From contig JAUYQH010000139.1 in NCBI GenBank assembly GCA_030697365.1, positions 1 to 64,000 of the forward strand: a DNA stretch of 64,000 nucleotides, given 5' to 3'. The DNA comes from Novosphingobium sp. GTDB taxonomy: Bacteria; Pseudomonadota; Alphaproteobacteria; Sphingomonadales; Sphingomonadaceae. How positions within the stretch are numbered: the stretch's first letter is position 1; each line of letters starts with the position of its first letter. Under the pieces are notes generated by a model that was not told the origin of the DNA, did no database searches, and saw only the letters and a list, made by a program, of their open reading frames with translations. Positions 40,193-49,879 of this stretch are shown piece by piece. Both the position numbers and the translations under genes were made by a program.

Positions 40193-43100
40193 GTGAAACT
40201 CTTCAACAAGGCCGCGCTGAGCGGCTCGACTTCGATTTATTCGGCCGCCGTGGCGGCGATCGTGATGTTCGGCGGAGCCACCACTGCGTACGCGCAGGAC
40301 ACGGCGCCGCCCGCCGATACCGCAGTCGGCGGCCAGAACTGCGCCGACGCCAACTCCAACGGGGTATGCGACGATCAGGAAGGCCAGGCGATCGTCGTCA
40401 CGGGAACGCGCATTCGTATTCCGAACCTGACTTCGCCGGAACCGATCACCACGCTCGACAATCGCGTTCTTCGCGAGCGCAACTTCACCAATATCGCCGA
40501 TGCGCTCAACGAGCTTCCCGGCAACCGCGGCAGCGTGACCCCCGCAGGCGGTCAGGGCTTCGGTCAGGGTACAAACTTCATCAACAACTACGGGCTGGGT
40601 TCGAACCGCACGTTGACCTTGGTCAATGGCCGCAGGTTCGTAAGCTCCAACGTCGCCACGATCTTCACCAACGCGGGCTCCGGAACCCAGGTCGATCTGA
40701 ACGTCATCCCCAGCATCCTCGTCGATCGCATCGACGCCATCAGCGTTGGCGGCGCACCGCTTTACGGATCCGACGCCATCTCGGGTACGCTGAACGTCAT
40801 CCTCCGCTCTGAATTTGACGGCGTCGAACTGTCGGCCACCAGCGGGATCTCCGAGGAAGGCGACAACTTCAATTACAACTTCTCCGGGATCGCCGGGCGA
40901 ACCTTCATGGACGGTCGCCTGAACATCACGGTCGCCGCATCCCACGATAACGTCGAAGGGCTGGTCTTCAATGACCGCGACTTCCTCCGCCGCCGCATCG
41001 GCGGCGCCACCAATCCGTCGAACGCGCAGGCTGCCTCCTTGCGTCCGGGCGGGATGTCCACCCCGGCAAACGATGGCCGCCTGAATTCGGGTATCGGTTT
41101 CAACAACGGGTTGACGGACAACACTCCGGGCGTCGTCCAGATCCGCAGCGTGAACATCCCCTTTCTGACGCCCGGCGGCCTGATCACGGCCACCAACCTC
41201 GCCACGGCCGACCCACGCAACCCGGCGGTGCCCTTCGGAGTGCCAACGACGCGCGGTCTCCAGTTCGACGACATGGGCAGCCTCATTCCGTTCAACCAGG
41301 GCATTGTCTTTCCGGGTACGTCGGGTTCGGGCGGTGATGGCTTCGTCTTCGCGGATTACGCGCAGATTACCTCCGACCTGCGCCGAACCACGGCGAACGG
41401 CTTCCTGACCTTCGAGGTCACGCCGAACGTCGAGCTTTTCGCCGAAGGGACGTATTTCCAATCGCGCGCCGATGAGTTGACTCAGCAGCCGACCTTCAAC
41501 AGCTCGCTGTTCGGGGGGCTGAGCGGACCGCTGACGTTCGGCCCGAATAACCCGTTCCTGACCGATCAGGCGCGCAACCAGCTGGTTTCCCGCGGCGTCA
41601 CCAATTTTCAGGTCTCACGCGCCTCTGACGATTTCGCCGACCTCACCGGCTTTAACAAGACCCGCATCTATTATGGCACGGGCGGTGTCCGCGCTGACTT
41701 CAATTTCATAGGCAAGACGTTAAATTTCGAAGCCTACGCCAGCCACGGCAAGACCCGCAGTCGTGACTTTGGCCAGGATCTCAACGCGCAGAATTTCATC
41801 AACGCAACCAACGTCACCCGCAATGCGGCGGGCCAAATCGTCTGCACGACCGCGCCAACGCACACGCGCACGACCACGTTGGCCAACGGTCAGGTAGTCC
41901 CGATAAACGGCGGCTTCGCGGCGCCAGGCGGAACGCCGATGGCTGATCCCAACTGCGCTCCGCTAAACCTCTTTGGTCAAGGTCAGGCTTCGCAAGCAGC
42001 GCTCGACTATATCATCGAAGATTTCGTGACGGTGAGCGAGCAGAAGCAGACGGTCTACAACGCCAACGTCGGCGGCGCGCTGTGGGACTTTTGGGGCGCG
42101 GGCGCGATCGGCGTCAACGTCGGTTACGAGCATCGCGAAGAGGAAGCGAGCTTTACCCCGAGTGACTTCCAGCAACGGGGGCGCGGCCGCTCGGTGGCGA
42201 TCACGCCGCTGTCTGGCAAATACAATCTCGACGAGGTGTTCGGGGAGATGGTCCTGCCGCTCGTCTCGCCTGACAATAACCTTTCGTTCCTGCACAGCGC
42301 CCAGCTGTTCGGGCGCGCCCGTTATTCGGACAACTCAATCAACGGGGGCCAGTTCTCCTACACCGTGGGCGGAACGATCGCGCCGATCGAGGACATTCAA
42401 TTCCGCGGCAACTATACGCGTTCGTTCCGTTCACCGGGCATCACCGAACTGTTCTTGCCTCAGGTCAACACTTTCGCGTTCGTCCCCGATCTGTGTCAGG
42501 ATGCGGCGATTGCCCAGGGCGCCGCTCCCGCTACCCGGACACGCAACTGCACGGCTTTTCGCGCGGCCTTCCCTGGAACGAATTTCGCCAATCCGGACCC
42601 CGCTTCGACGGCGTCGGTGCCGGCCCGATCGGGCGGCAATCCCAACCTGGAGAACGAGGAGGCAGAGAGCTACACCTTCGGTGTTATTCTTCAGCCGCGC
42701 TTCATTCCGCGGCTGGCGATCACGGCGGACTATGTCAGCATCACGCTGACCGGACCGATCTCCAACCTGACGGTTCCGCAGATCGCCAGCGGGTGCTTCG
42801 ACAACGAGACATTCGATACCGCCGACGTGCTGAACGCAAACGCGTTCTGTTCGCGGATCAATCGCAATCCGACGACAGGCCGCGTCGTCGGCGATCCGCA
42901 GAATCCGGCAGTTACCAGCGGCTTTGTGAATGGCGAGGAGATCAAGTTCCGCGGCATCCAGGGCACTCTGGGCTACAGCGTTCCGCTGACCGGCCTGGGA
43001 TTTAACGGAACCCTCTCCTTCGGCGGGGATATGCTCTACGTCCGGCGGCGGCTCGTGAACATCACGGGCGTGGCTCCATCGCGCAGCGACGGCGTCATCG

Positions 43101-43444
43101 GCGATCCCGAGTTCTCCGGCCAGTTGCGTGTTCGCTACGTCGAAGAGAGTTTCGGCATGAATGTGAACATCAACTACACGGGCGAGCAGCTGTTCAGCCG
43201 TCTGAACCGCCAGCAAGGCGAGTCGGGGCAAGGCCTCGACGCCCGGGAGATCGACAAGCTCGATGATTACATTACCGTCAGCCCCAGCATCTTCTTCGAT
43301 CCGACCGAAGATTTCCGTCTGACTTTGGCGGTGACGAACCTGTTTAACCGCCAAGGCCAGAAATATTTCGGCGAATTGCTGCCTGCCAGCTTCAACGACC
43401 TTATCGGTCGTCGCTACAGCGTAAGTGCGCGGGTCCGCTTCTAG
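40193..43444 (+). CDS. TonB-dependent outer-membrane receptor
   Basis: About 1083 aa. A signal peptide (residues 1-35, cleavage near AYA-Q) is followed by a short insert, then the TonB-box-like AIVVTGTRIR, a plug domain (NFTNIADALNELPGNRGSVT ... SNRTLTLVNGRRF, then SVGGAPLYGSDAISGTLNVI) and a long barrel ending in the aromatic ISARVRF-type C-terminus (YSVSARVRF). It imports a large substrate across the outer membrane. Residues 50-63 (Cys50, Asp52, Asn54, Asn56, Cys59, Asp60, Glu63) resemble a calcium-binding EF-type loop flanked by two cysteines. GTG 40193 is chosen for its ribosome-binding site and signal peptide; TTG 40145 is the other option. Confidence 0.93.
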   Translation: MKLFNKAALSGSTSIYSAAVAAIVMFGGATTAYAQDTAPPADTAVGGQNCADANSNGVCDDQEGQAIVVTGTRIRIPNLTSPEPITTLDNRVLRERNFTNIADALNELPGNRGSVTPAGGQGFGQGTNFINNYGLGSNRTLTLVNGRRFVSSNVATIFTNAGSGTQVDLNVIPSILVDRIDAISVGGAPLYGSDAISGTLNVILRSEFDGVELSATSGISEEGDNFNYNFSGIAGRTFMDGRLNITVAASHDNVEGLVFNDRDFLRRRIGGATNPSNAQAASLRPGGMSTPANDGRLNSGIGFNNGLTDNTPGVVQIRSVNIPFLTPGGLITATNLATADPRNPAVPFGVPTTRGLQFDDMGSLIPFNQGIVFPGTSGSGGDGFVFADYAQITSDLRRTTANGFLTFEVTPNVELFAEGTYFQSRADELTQQPTFNSSLFGGLSGPLTFGPNNPFLTDQARNQLVSRGVTNFQVSRASDDFADLTGFNKTRIYYGTGGVRADFNFIGKTLNFEAYASHGKTRSRDFGQDLNAQNFINATNVTRNAAGQIVCTTAPTHTRTTTLANGQVVPINGGFAAPGGTPMADPNCAPLNLFGQGQASQAALDYIIEDFVTVSEQKQTVYNANVGGALWDFWGAGAIGVNVGYEHREEEASFTPSDFQQRGRGRSVAITPLSGKYNLDEVFGEMVLPLVSPDNNLSFLHSAQLFGRARYSDNSINGGQFSYTVGGTIAPIEDIQFRGNYTRSFRSPGITELFLPQVNTFAFVPDLCQDAAIAQGAAPATRTRNCTAFRAAFPGTNFANPDPASTASVPARSGGNPNLENEEAESYTFGVILQPRFIPRLAITADYVSITLTGPISNLTVPQIASGCFDNETFDTADVLNANAFCSRINRNPTTGRVVGDPQNPAVTSGFVNGEEIKFRGIQGTLGYSVPLTGLGFNGTLSFGGDMLYVRRRLVNITGVAPSRSDGVIGDPEFSGQLRVRYVEESFGMNVNINYTGEQLFSRLNRQQGESGQGLDAREIDKLDDYITVSPSIFFDPTEDFRLTLAVTNLFNRQGQKYFGELLPASFNDLIGRRYSVSARVRF

Positions 43445-43473
43445 CACGGTTTGCCGCTCGGGTTGAACCAGAC

Positions 43474-43504
43474 AAGGGCGTCTCCGCAAGGAGGCGCCCT
43501 TTTC
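43474..43504 (+). terminator. rho-independent terminator after the TonB-dependent receptor
   Basis: AGGGCG, TCTCC, GCAA loop, GGAGG, CGCCCT then TTTT form a long GC-rich hairpin ending in T residues, 30 bp after the receptor stop codon. Only 174 bases with no features then separate it from the end of clpB. Confidence 0.88.
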
Positions 43505-43678
43505 GCCGTCACGCTATCGGTGTGATTCGCAGCCGCTGACCGGCCCTTCGCCCGCGCTTCGGGGCGCAGGGCGCTCAGAGCTGCTTGACGGCCAAATTGC
43601 GGCTGGTGTGCCCGGTCGTCGCCATTCGGCGGCCGTCAGGTTTGCTGATACTCCATCGACACATGCTGGCGCATGGGT

Positions 43679-46267
43679 TCATTTCGTTCCAACCACGATC
43701 GCCAGTTCTCCGTCGCCGTCGTCGATCCGCACCGTGCTGCCATCGGGAATCTCGCCCGCCAGCAGTTTGTCCGCCAGCGGGTCCTGAAGATAGCGCTGGA
43801 CCGCGCGTTTCAGCGGCCGCGCGCCGTAGACCGGATCGTAGCCGACCCGCCCCAGCCAGCGCCGTGCGGCGTCGGTCAGCTCGAGCGCGATCTTGCGGTC
43901 CTTGAGCAGCTTGGCCACCCGTTCGACCTGCAAGTCGACGATCGGCGCCATGTGTTCGTGGCCCAGGCGGTGGAACAGGATGATCTCGTCGAGCCGGTTG
44001 AGGAATTCGGGGCGGAAATGCCCGCGCACGATTTCCATCACCTGCGGCTCGACCGCCGAGACGTCCTGGCCTTCATCAAGGCTGGCGAGGTGCTGGCTGC
44101 CGAGGTTGCTGGTCAGGATGATCAAGGTGTTGGTGAAATCGACCACGCGGCCCTGGCCGTCGGTCAGGCGCCCGTCGTCGAGCACCTGGAGCAACACGTT
44201 GAACACGTCGGCATGCGCCTTCTCGACCTCGTCGAACAGAACGACCTGATAAGGCCGGCGCCGCACCGCCTCGGTCAGCACCCCGCCTTCGTCATAGCCG
44301 ACATAGCCCGGAGGCGCGCCGATCAGGCGGCTGACCGCGTGCTTCTCCATGAACTCGCTCATGTCGATGCGGACCATCGCGCTGTCGTCGTCGAACAGGA
44401 ACCCGGCCAGCGCCTTGGTCAGCTCGGTCTTGCCGACCCCCGTGGGGCCGAGGAACAGAAAGCTGCCCAATGGCCGGTTGGGGTCTTGCAGGCCCGCGCG
44501 GGCGCGGCGCACCGCCTTGCTCACCGCGGTCACCGCGTCGGCCTGCCCGATCACCCGCTTGCCGATGGTCTCTTCCATCCGCAGCAGCTTCTCGCGCTCG
44601 CCCGCGAGCATCCGTTCCATCGGGATCCCGGTCCAGCGGCTGACCACTGCGGCGATGTCGTCGGCGGTCACCTCCTCGCGCAGCAGCATGTTCGAGGTAT
44701 CGAGGCCCTGCGCCTCGGCGAGCTGCTTCTCCAGCTCGGGAATGCGCCCGTAAGAAAGCTCACCCGCCTTGGCCAGATCGCCCGCGCGCTGGGCCTGCTC
44801 GAGCTCTAGCCGCGCGGCGTCGAGCGCTTCCTTGATCCTGCCCTCGGCGGCGATCTTGTCGCGCTCGTTCTGCCAGCGCGTGGTCAGCGCGTCGGACTGC
44901 TCCTCGAGCCCCGCCAGCTCGCCACGCAGCGTGGCGAGGCGGTCCTTCGAGGGTTGATCGCCCTCCTTGGCGAGCGCCATCTCTTCGATCTTGAGCTGGA
45001 TGATCCGGCGGTCGAGGTTCTCGATCTCCTCGGGCTTGCTCTCCACTTCCATGCGGATGCGCGATGCCGCCTCGTCCATCAGGTCGATCGCCTTGTCGGG
45101 GAGAAACCGGTCGGCGATGTAGCGGTTGCTCAGCGTGGCCGCGGCGACGATCGCGCCGTCGGTGATCCGCACGCCGTGGTGCAGCTCGTAACGGTCCTTC
45201 AGGCCGCGCAGGATGCTGATCGTGTCCTCGACCGTCGGTTCGCCGACGAACACCGGCTGGAACCGCCGCTGGAGCGCAGGGTCCTTCTCGACGTGCTTCT
45301 GGTACTCGTCGAGCGTGGTCGCGCCGATGCAGTGCAGTTCGCCGCGGGCCAATGCGGGCTTGAGCAGGTTGGAGGCGTCCATCGACCCCTCCGAAGCGCC
45401 CGCGCCGATCAGCGTGTGCATCTCGTCGATGAACAGGATGATCTCGCCTTCGGCACCCTTGACCTCGTCGAGCACCGATTTGAGCCGTTCCTCGAACTCG
45501 CCGCGGTATTTCGCGCCGGCGATCAGGCTGCCCATGTCGAGCGCCATCAGGCGGCGATCCTTGAGGCTGTCGGGGACGTCGCCGTTGGCGATCCGCAGCG
45601 CCAAGCCCTCGGCGATTGCGGTCTTGCCCACGCCGGGTTCGCCGATCAGGACGGGATTGTTCTTGGTCCGCCGGGCAAGGATCTGGATCGTCCGGCGAAT
45701 CTCGTCATCGCGCCCGATCACCGGGTCGAGCTTGCCGTCGCGCGCCGCTTGGGTCAGGTCGCGGGCGTATTTCTTCATCGCGTCATAGGCGTTCTCGGCG
45801 CTCGCGCTGTGCGCCTCGCGCCCGCCGCGCAGTTCGCCGATCGCGGTTTCCAGCTTCCTGGCATCGACCCCGGCGGCCTTGAGCGCCTGCCCTGCAGCGG
45901 TGGTCGTCGCCAGCGCCAGCGCCACCAGCATCCGCTCGACCGTGACGAAGCTGTCGCCCGATTTGGCGGCGATCTTCTCGGCCTGGTCGAGCACCCGCAC
46001 CGCATCGTTGTCGAGTCCGGGAGTCGCTTGCGCCCCGCTGCCCGAGACCGCCGGAACTTTGGCCAGCGCCTTGTCGATTTCGGCATGCGCGACCTGGGCG
46101 TTGCCCCCGGCGCGCTGGATCAGCCCGCTGGCCATGCCCTCGCCGTCCTCGAGCAGCGCTTTCAGCACATGTTCGGCGCCGATCCGCTGGTGGTTCATGC
46201 GGATGGCGACAGTCTGCGCGCTCTGCAGGAAGCCCTTGGCGCGGTCGGTGAATTTCTCGAGGTTCAT
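43679..46267 (-). CDS. clpB: ATP-dependent disaggregase ClpB
   Basis: 862 aa, full-length. N-domain (1-140) starts [20 protein letters not shown]. The first AAA+ module has Walker [10 protein letters not shown] and Walker [11 protein letters not shown]; the second has GPTGVGKTE and [11 protein letters not shown]. The coiled-coil middle domain (about 400-520) contains [20 protein letters not shown], the ClpB-specific propeller that contacts DnaK. It rescues aggregated proteins with DnaK after heat stress. It has a heat-shock-type promoter with an embedded inverted repeat. It is convergent with the receptor gene. Confidence 0.98.
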   Translation of the reverse strand: MNLEKFTDRAKGFLQSAQTVAIRMNHQRIGAEHVLKALLEDGEGMASGLIQRAGGNAQVAHAEIDKALAKVPAVSGSGAQATPGLDNDAVRVLDQAEKIAAKSGDSFVTVERMLVALALATTTAAGQALKAAGVDARKLETAIGELRGGREAHSASAENAYDAMKKYARDLTQAARDGKLDPVIGRDDEIRRTIQILARRTKNNPVLIGEPGVGKTAIAEGLALRIANGDVPDSLKDRRLMALDMGSLIAGAKYRGEFEERLKSVLDEVKGAEGEIILFIDEMHTLIGAGASEGSMDASNLLKPALARGELHCIGATTLDEYQKHVEKDPALQRRFQPVFVGEPTVEDTISILRGLKDRYELHHGVRITDGAIVAAATLSNRYIADRFLPDKAIDLMDEAASRIRMEVESKPEEIENLDRRIIQLKIEEMALAKEGDQPSKDRLATLRGELAGLEEQSDALTTRWQNERDKIAAEGRIKEALDAARLELEQAQRAGDLAKAGELSYGRIPELEKQLAEAQGLDTSNMLLREEVTADDIAAVVSRWTGIPMERMLAGEREKLLRMEETIGKRVIGQADAVTAVSKAVRRARAGLQDPNRPLGSFLFLGPTGVGKTELTKALAGFLFDDDSAMVRIDMSEFMEKHAVSRLIGAPPGYVGYDEGGVLTEAVRRRPYQVVLFDEVEKAHADVFNVLLQVLDDGRLTDGQGRVVDFTNTLIILTSNLGSQHLASLDEGQDVSAVEPQVMEIVRGHFRPEFLNRLDEIILFHRLGHEHMAPIVDLQVERVAKLLKDRKIALELTDAARRWLGRVGYDPVYGARPLKRAVQRYLQDPLADKLLAGEIPDGSTVRIDDGDGELAIVVGTK

Positions 46268-46291
46268 CGGGCGAGTGCTCCTCCTGTTACC

Positions 46292-46323
46292 GCGAAGATA
46301 GTGTTGCGTTTAGGCAACACAAG
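46292..46323 (-). promoter_or_regulatory. sigma-32-type heat-shock promoter of clpB with embedded inverted repeat
   Basis: On the minus strand CTTG is followed after 17 bp by ACTATCTTCG, differing by one base from the alphaproteobacterial heat-shock consensus CTTG-N17-CYTATNTNNG. The spacer holds the perfect 7-bp inverted repeat GTGTTGC-GTTTAG-GCAACAC (46301-46320). The start codon lies 25 bp further on, after an AGGAGGAG ribosome-binding site. Confidence 0.72.
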
Positions 46324-46337
46324 GAGCGGACGGCGAA

Positions 46338-47900
46338 TTACCGTCCCGCGGCCCACGATCGCGCCAGCGTATCGAGCAGACGCACGCCGTAGCCGGTCGG
46401 ACCCTCGGGGTAGAGCGGTTGCGACGACGACGCCCACATCGTGCTGGCCATGTCGACATGCGCCCACGGCAGCGCGGGATCGACGAACGTGCCGATGAAC
46501 GCCGCACCGTGGCTGGCGCCAGGGCTGAGCCCCTCGGTCGAATTGCGGACGTCGGCGATCTTCGACTTGATGTCCTCGTCATGGTTGCGATGGAGCGGCA
46601 GGCGCCACAGCGGCTCGCCGCTGGCTTCGCCGGCGGCAAGAATCGCGGCTGCCAGCGGCTCGTCGCGCGCGAACAGCCCGGCATACTCGTCGCCCAACGC
46701 GCCGCCGACTGCGCCGGTCAGCGTGGCGATGTCGACCAGCGCCGCCGGTTTCTTGCGCTCGGCCACGTATTGCACCGCGTCCGCCAGCACCAACCGCCCT
46801 TCAGCGTCGGTGTTGACCACCTCGATGGTCTTGCCGCCCATGGTCCGCACCACGTCGCCGGGGCGCTGGGCGTTGCCGCCGGGCATATTCTCGGCCAGCG
46901 CGGCGACGGCGACGACATGGACCGGCGCGCGGGTGCGAGCCAGCGACAGCGCGGTGCCGACGACCGCGGCGGCGCCCGACATGTCGGCCTTCATCTGGTA
47001 CATCCCGCTTCCGGGCTTGAGCGAAATCCCGCCCGAATCGAAAGTGATACCCTTGCCGACGAGCGCCAGCGGTGGACCGCCGGCTCCGCGGTAAGTGACC
47101 AGCAGCAGGCGCGAGCCCCGGCGCGAACCCTGGCCGACACCGACAATCGCGCCCATCCCGAGCCGGCGCATTGCCGCTTCGTCGAGCACTTCGATGCTGA
47201 CGTTGGGCAGCCCGGACAATGCCTCGCGGGTGCGCTCGACGAAGCTCGCCGGGTGGATCACACCCGCGGGCTCGTTGATCAGGTCGCGGGTGAAGCGCGC
47301 CGCCTCGGCGACGCCGGCGTGGCGCGATTGCCAGGCGGTGCGGGCGGCCTCGGGTTCGCTGCCGACGATTGTAACCGCCTGCGTCGATGGCGGCGTCGCG
47401 CCGGTCTTGTAACGGTCGAAACGGTACTGCCCGAGCGCGTAGCCGAGCGCGGCGCTGGCCATCGCCTGCGCGCCGCCCGCGCCGATCAGCGCGACGGGCG
47501 CATTCACGCCTTTGAGCTCCTGCGCGGCCTTGCCCGCCGCTTCCTGAATCGCAATCGCGCTCGGGTTGGGACCGACCCCGACCGCGACGATCCGTTGACG
47601 TCCGGCGGCCGCAGGCAGCGACAGGACCGCGTTGGCCTTGCCGGTGAACTCGGCGCTTGCGATCCCCGCGGCCAGCGCGTCGCGTTCGGCCTGCGCCAGC
47701 GGCAGCGTCGGGGCGAGTTCCGCACCCGGCAGCAGCACGACCAGCGCGGCGTCGGCGGGCGCGGTCGCCGCAAAACCGATCGGGCGCTCGGCACTGTTGC
47801 GCGCGTTGCTGAGGGCGATTCCGGAACCGGCAACGTCCTGTGCGGCAGCGGGCAGGACGGGCAGGACAGCAAGGCAGAGTGAGGTGAGAAGCAGGCGCAT
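46338..47900 (-). CDS. exported leucyl aminopeptidase (M17)
   Basis: 520 aa. A Sec signal peptide (MRLLLTSLCLAVLPVLPAAA) is unusual, since most PepA proteins are cytoplasmic. The M17 catalytic domain has the two-metal motifs LVGKGITFDSGGISLKP and VVNTDAEGRLVLADA (the latter with the catalytic Asp/Glu/Arg), plus GSGMYQMKADMSGAAAV. It should remove N-terminal amino acids from peptides in the periplasm. It is divergent from nagZ across a 150-bp gap and is 70 bp upstream of clpB's start on the same strand, but clpB has its own promoter. Confidence 0.93.
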   Translation of the reverse strand: MRLLLTSLCLAVLPVLPAAAQDVAGSGIALSNARNSAERPIGFAATAPADAALVVLLPGAELAPTLPLAQAERDALAAGIASAEFTGKANAVLSLPAAAGRQRIVAVGVGPNPSAIAIQEAAGKAAQELKGVNAPVALIGAGGAQAMASAALGYALGQYRFDRYKTGATPPSTQAVTIVGSEPEAARTAWQSRHAGVAEAARFTRDLINEPAGVIHPASFVERTREALSGLPNVSIEVLDEAAMRRLGMGAIVGVGQGSRRGSRLLLVTYRGAGGPPLALVGKGITFDSGGISLKPGSGMYQMKADMSGAAAVVGTALSLARTRAPVHVVAVAALAENMPGGNAQRPGDVVRTMGGKTIEVVNTDAEGRLVLADAVQYVAERKKPAALVDIATLTGAVGGALGDEYAGLFARDEPLAAAILAAGEASGEPLWRLPLHRNHDEDIKSKIADVRNSTEGLSPGASHGAAFIGTFVDPALPWAHVDMASTMWASSSQPLYPEGPTGYGVRLLDTLARSWAAGR

Positions 47901-48050
47901 GGGTGTTTCCGATTGTTCGTTGCGACGGACGAGTGACTTTGTTGAGGTTCTCGCGCGGGCAAGGCAAGCCCTATCCGCGCCCGCGCCGTTTTCCCCACGA
48001 TTCGCCGCGCGGTGCTTGCCCAAGTCCAGCAAATCCGCCAGATTCGCCGC

Positions 48051-49076
48051 ATGATCCCCGCCATCTTCGGCCTTTCCGGACCAACGCTCACCGCCGACGA
48101 GCGTGCCTTCTTCCGCGATGCGGACCCCGCGGGCTATATCCTGTTCGGGCGCAACATCGTCGACCGCTGCCAACTGCGCGCGCTGACCGACGAGTTGCGT
48201 GCGCTGCATGGCCGCGAGCGGCTGCTCATTACGATCGACCAGGAAGGAGGGCGGGTGGCGCGGCTGAGACCGCCAGTCTGGCCAGCCTATCCTGCCGGGG
48301 CCGCGTTCGATGCCCTTTACGAGATTGCCCCGATAAGCGCGATCGAAGCGGCGCGGGCCAATGCCGAGGCGCTCGGTTGGGATCTCGCCGAGGCGGGGAT
48401 CACTTGCACCCACGCGCCGGTACTCGATGTTCGCCAGCCCGGCGCGCACGATGTGATTGGCGACCGCGCGTTGGGGCACGAACCGCTGCGCGTTGCCGCA
48501 CTGGGGCGCGCGGTGCTCGACGGACTCGCCCGCGCAGGAGTAGTCGGGACGGTCAAGCACATGCCGGGCAATGGTCGCACCCACTGCGATACGCACATGG
48601 CGCTTCCCACTGTCGACGCGAGCGAGCACGAGCTAGCGAGCGATCTCGCGCCGTTCATTGCACTCAACGACGCGCCAGTCGGGATGACCGGGCACCTGCT
48701 GTTCACCGCTTGGGACAAGGTCAATCCGTCAACCCAGTCGCCCTTCGTGATCGAGGAGATCATCCGCAAGCGGATCGGCTTTGCCGGCCTGCTGCTGACC
48801 GACGACCTCGATATGGAGGCGTTGTCGGGGTCGGTTCCCCAGCGCGCCGAGCGAGCGGTAGCGGCGGGGTGCGACATCGCGCTGAACTGCTGGGCGAAGA
48901 TGGACGACATGGTCGGGATCGCCGAACGCCTGCCCGTGATGCGCGCCGAAACCGCGGCCCGGCTCGACCGCGCGCTTGCGGAGACGGCGGACTTCTCGGC
49001 ACCTCTAGAGATCGCCGCGCAGGCCGCCTTGCTCGACGTCCGCGACCGCTTGCTCGCCCTGACGGCGCAAGCCTGA
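48051..49076 (+). CDS. nagZ: beta-N-acetylhexosaminidase NagZ-like (GH3)
   Basis: 341 aa. GH3 signature blocks include ITIDQEGGRVARLRPP and TVKHMPGNGRTHCDTHMALP; the acid/base region is Asp180-x-His182, and the nucleophile aspartate is in LLLTDDLDMEAL. It hydrolyses GlcNAc-anhydroMurNAc products during cell-wall recycling in the cytoplasm. The usual KHxPGHG loop is KHMPGNG here, with Asn174 where His is the common residue. ATG 48051 is chosen because the fold begins at once; upstream codons add 13 polar residues. Its stop overlaps the scpA start (TGATG). Confidence 0.9.
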   Translation: MIPAIFGLSGPTLTADERAFFRDADPAGYILFGRNIVDRCQLRALTDELRALHGRERLLITIDQEGGRVARLRPPVWPAYPAGAAFDALYEIAPISAIEAARANAEALGWDLAEAGITCTHAPVLDVRQPGAHDVIGDRALGHEPLRVAALGRAVLDGLARAGVVGTVKHMPGNGRTHCDTHMALPTVDASEHELASDLAPFIALNDAPVGMTGHLLFTAWDKVNPSTQSPFVIEEIIRKRIGFAGLLLTDDLDMEALSGSVPQRAERAVAAGCDIALNCWAKMDDMVGIAERLPVMRAETAARLDRALAETADFSAPLEIAAQAALLDVRDRLLALTAQA

Positions 49077-49879
49077 TGGACGAATCGGCCGCCCCCGTAA
49101 GCCTGTTCGCGGGCGACGAGGCATGGGACGGTCCGGCGACCCGGTCGACCGACGACGCCGCGCTGTACCTCGAACTCGACGGCTGGGAAGGTCCGCTCGA
49201 CCTGCTGCTCGATCTGGCGCGGCGCCAGAAGGTCGATCTGCGCGGGATCTCGATCCTCGCGCTCGCCGATCAGTACATCGGCTATGTCGAGCGCGCCGCC
49301 GCGCTGCGGCTCGAACTGGCCGCCGATTACCTGGTGATGGCCGCCTGGCTCGCCTACCTCAAGTCGCTGCTGTTGCTCCCGCGCGAGGAGCAGGATGAGC
49401 CCAGCGCCGACGAACTCGCGCTGCGCCTGCAACTGCGGCTCCAGCGGCTGGGGGCAATGCGCGAGGCGGGTGCCCGGCTGATGGCGCGCGATCGGCTGGG
49501 GCGCGATGTGTTTACGCGGGGTGCGCCCGAGGGGCTGCGGGTCGAGCGGCGAAACGCCTGGGTTGCCGAGTGGTTCGACCTCGTCCAGGCCTATGGTCAG
49601 GTCAAGGCGCGCACCGCGCCGGTGGTCCACATGGTCCGCGACCGCGCGGTGATGACGCTGGAGAGCGCGCTGAGCCGCGTCGCCGCGATGCTCGGGGTGG
49701 CGCTCGACTGGATGGCGCTGGAAGAATTCCTCCCTCCTTATGCCGATCCGCAGCTGCGGCGTTCGGCGCTGGCATCGAGCTTCGTCGCCGCGCTCGAACT
49801 GGCGCGACAGGGCAAGGCCGAACTGGCGCAGGACGAGGTGTTCGGCGAGCTGCGCCTGCGCGCGGTGCGGGCCGCCTGA
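49076..49879 (+). CDS. scpA: segregation and condensation protein A
   Basis: 267 aa. It begins with a polar leader and then the conserved LELDGWEGPLDLLLDLARRQ, KVDLRGISILALADQYIGYV and ADYLVMAAWLAYLKSLLLLP. ScpA is the kleisin that bridges the SMC dimer heads with ScpB to form the condensin complex needed for chromosome segregation. It starts within the nagZ stop codon (TGATG) and its own stop overlaps the scpB start by one base (TGATG again), so nagZ, scpA and scpB are one coupled unit. Confidence 0.95.
   Translation: MDESAAPVSLFAGDEAWDGPATRSTDDAALYLELDGWEGPLDLLLDLARRQKVDLRGISILALADQYIGYVERAAALRLELAADYLVMAAWLAYLKSLLLLPREEQDEPSADELALRLQLRLQRLGAMREAGARLMARDRLGRDVFTRGAPEGLRVERRNAWVAEWFDLVQAYGQVKARTAPVVHMVRDRAVMTLESALSRVAAMLGVALDWMALEEFLPPYADPQLRRSALASSFVAALELARQGKAELAQDEVFGELRLRAVRAA

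Noticed and set aside
43505..43678. Short gene or RNA between the receptor terminator and clpB
   Set aside because: The region is the space between convergent genes; only a weak CATGC/GCATG hairpin near the clpB end was seen.
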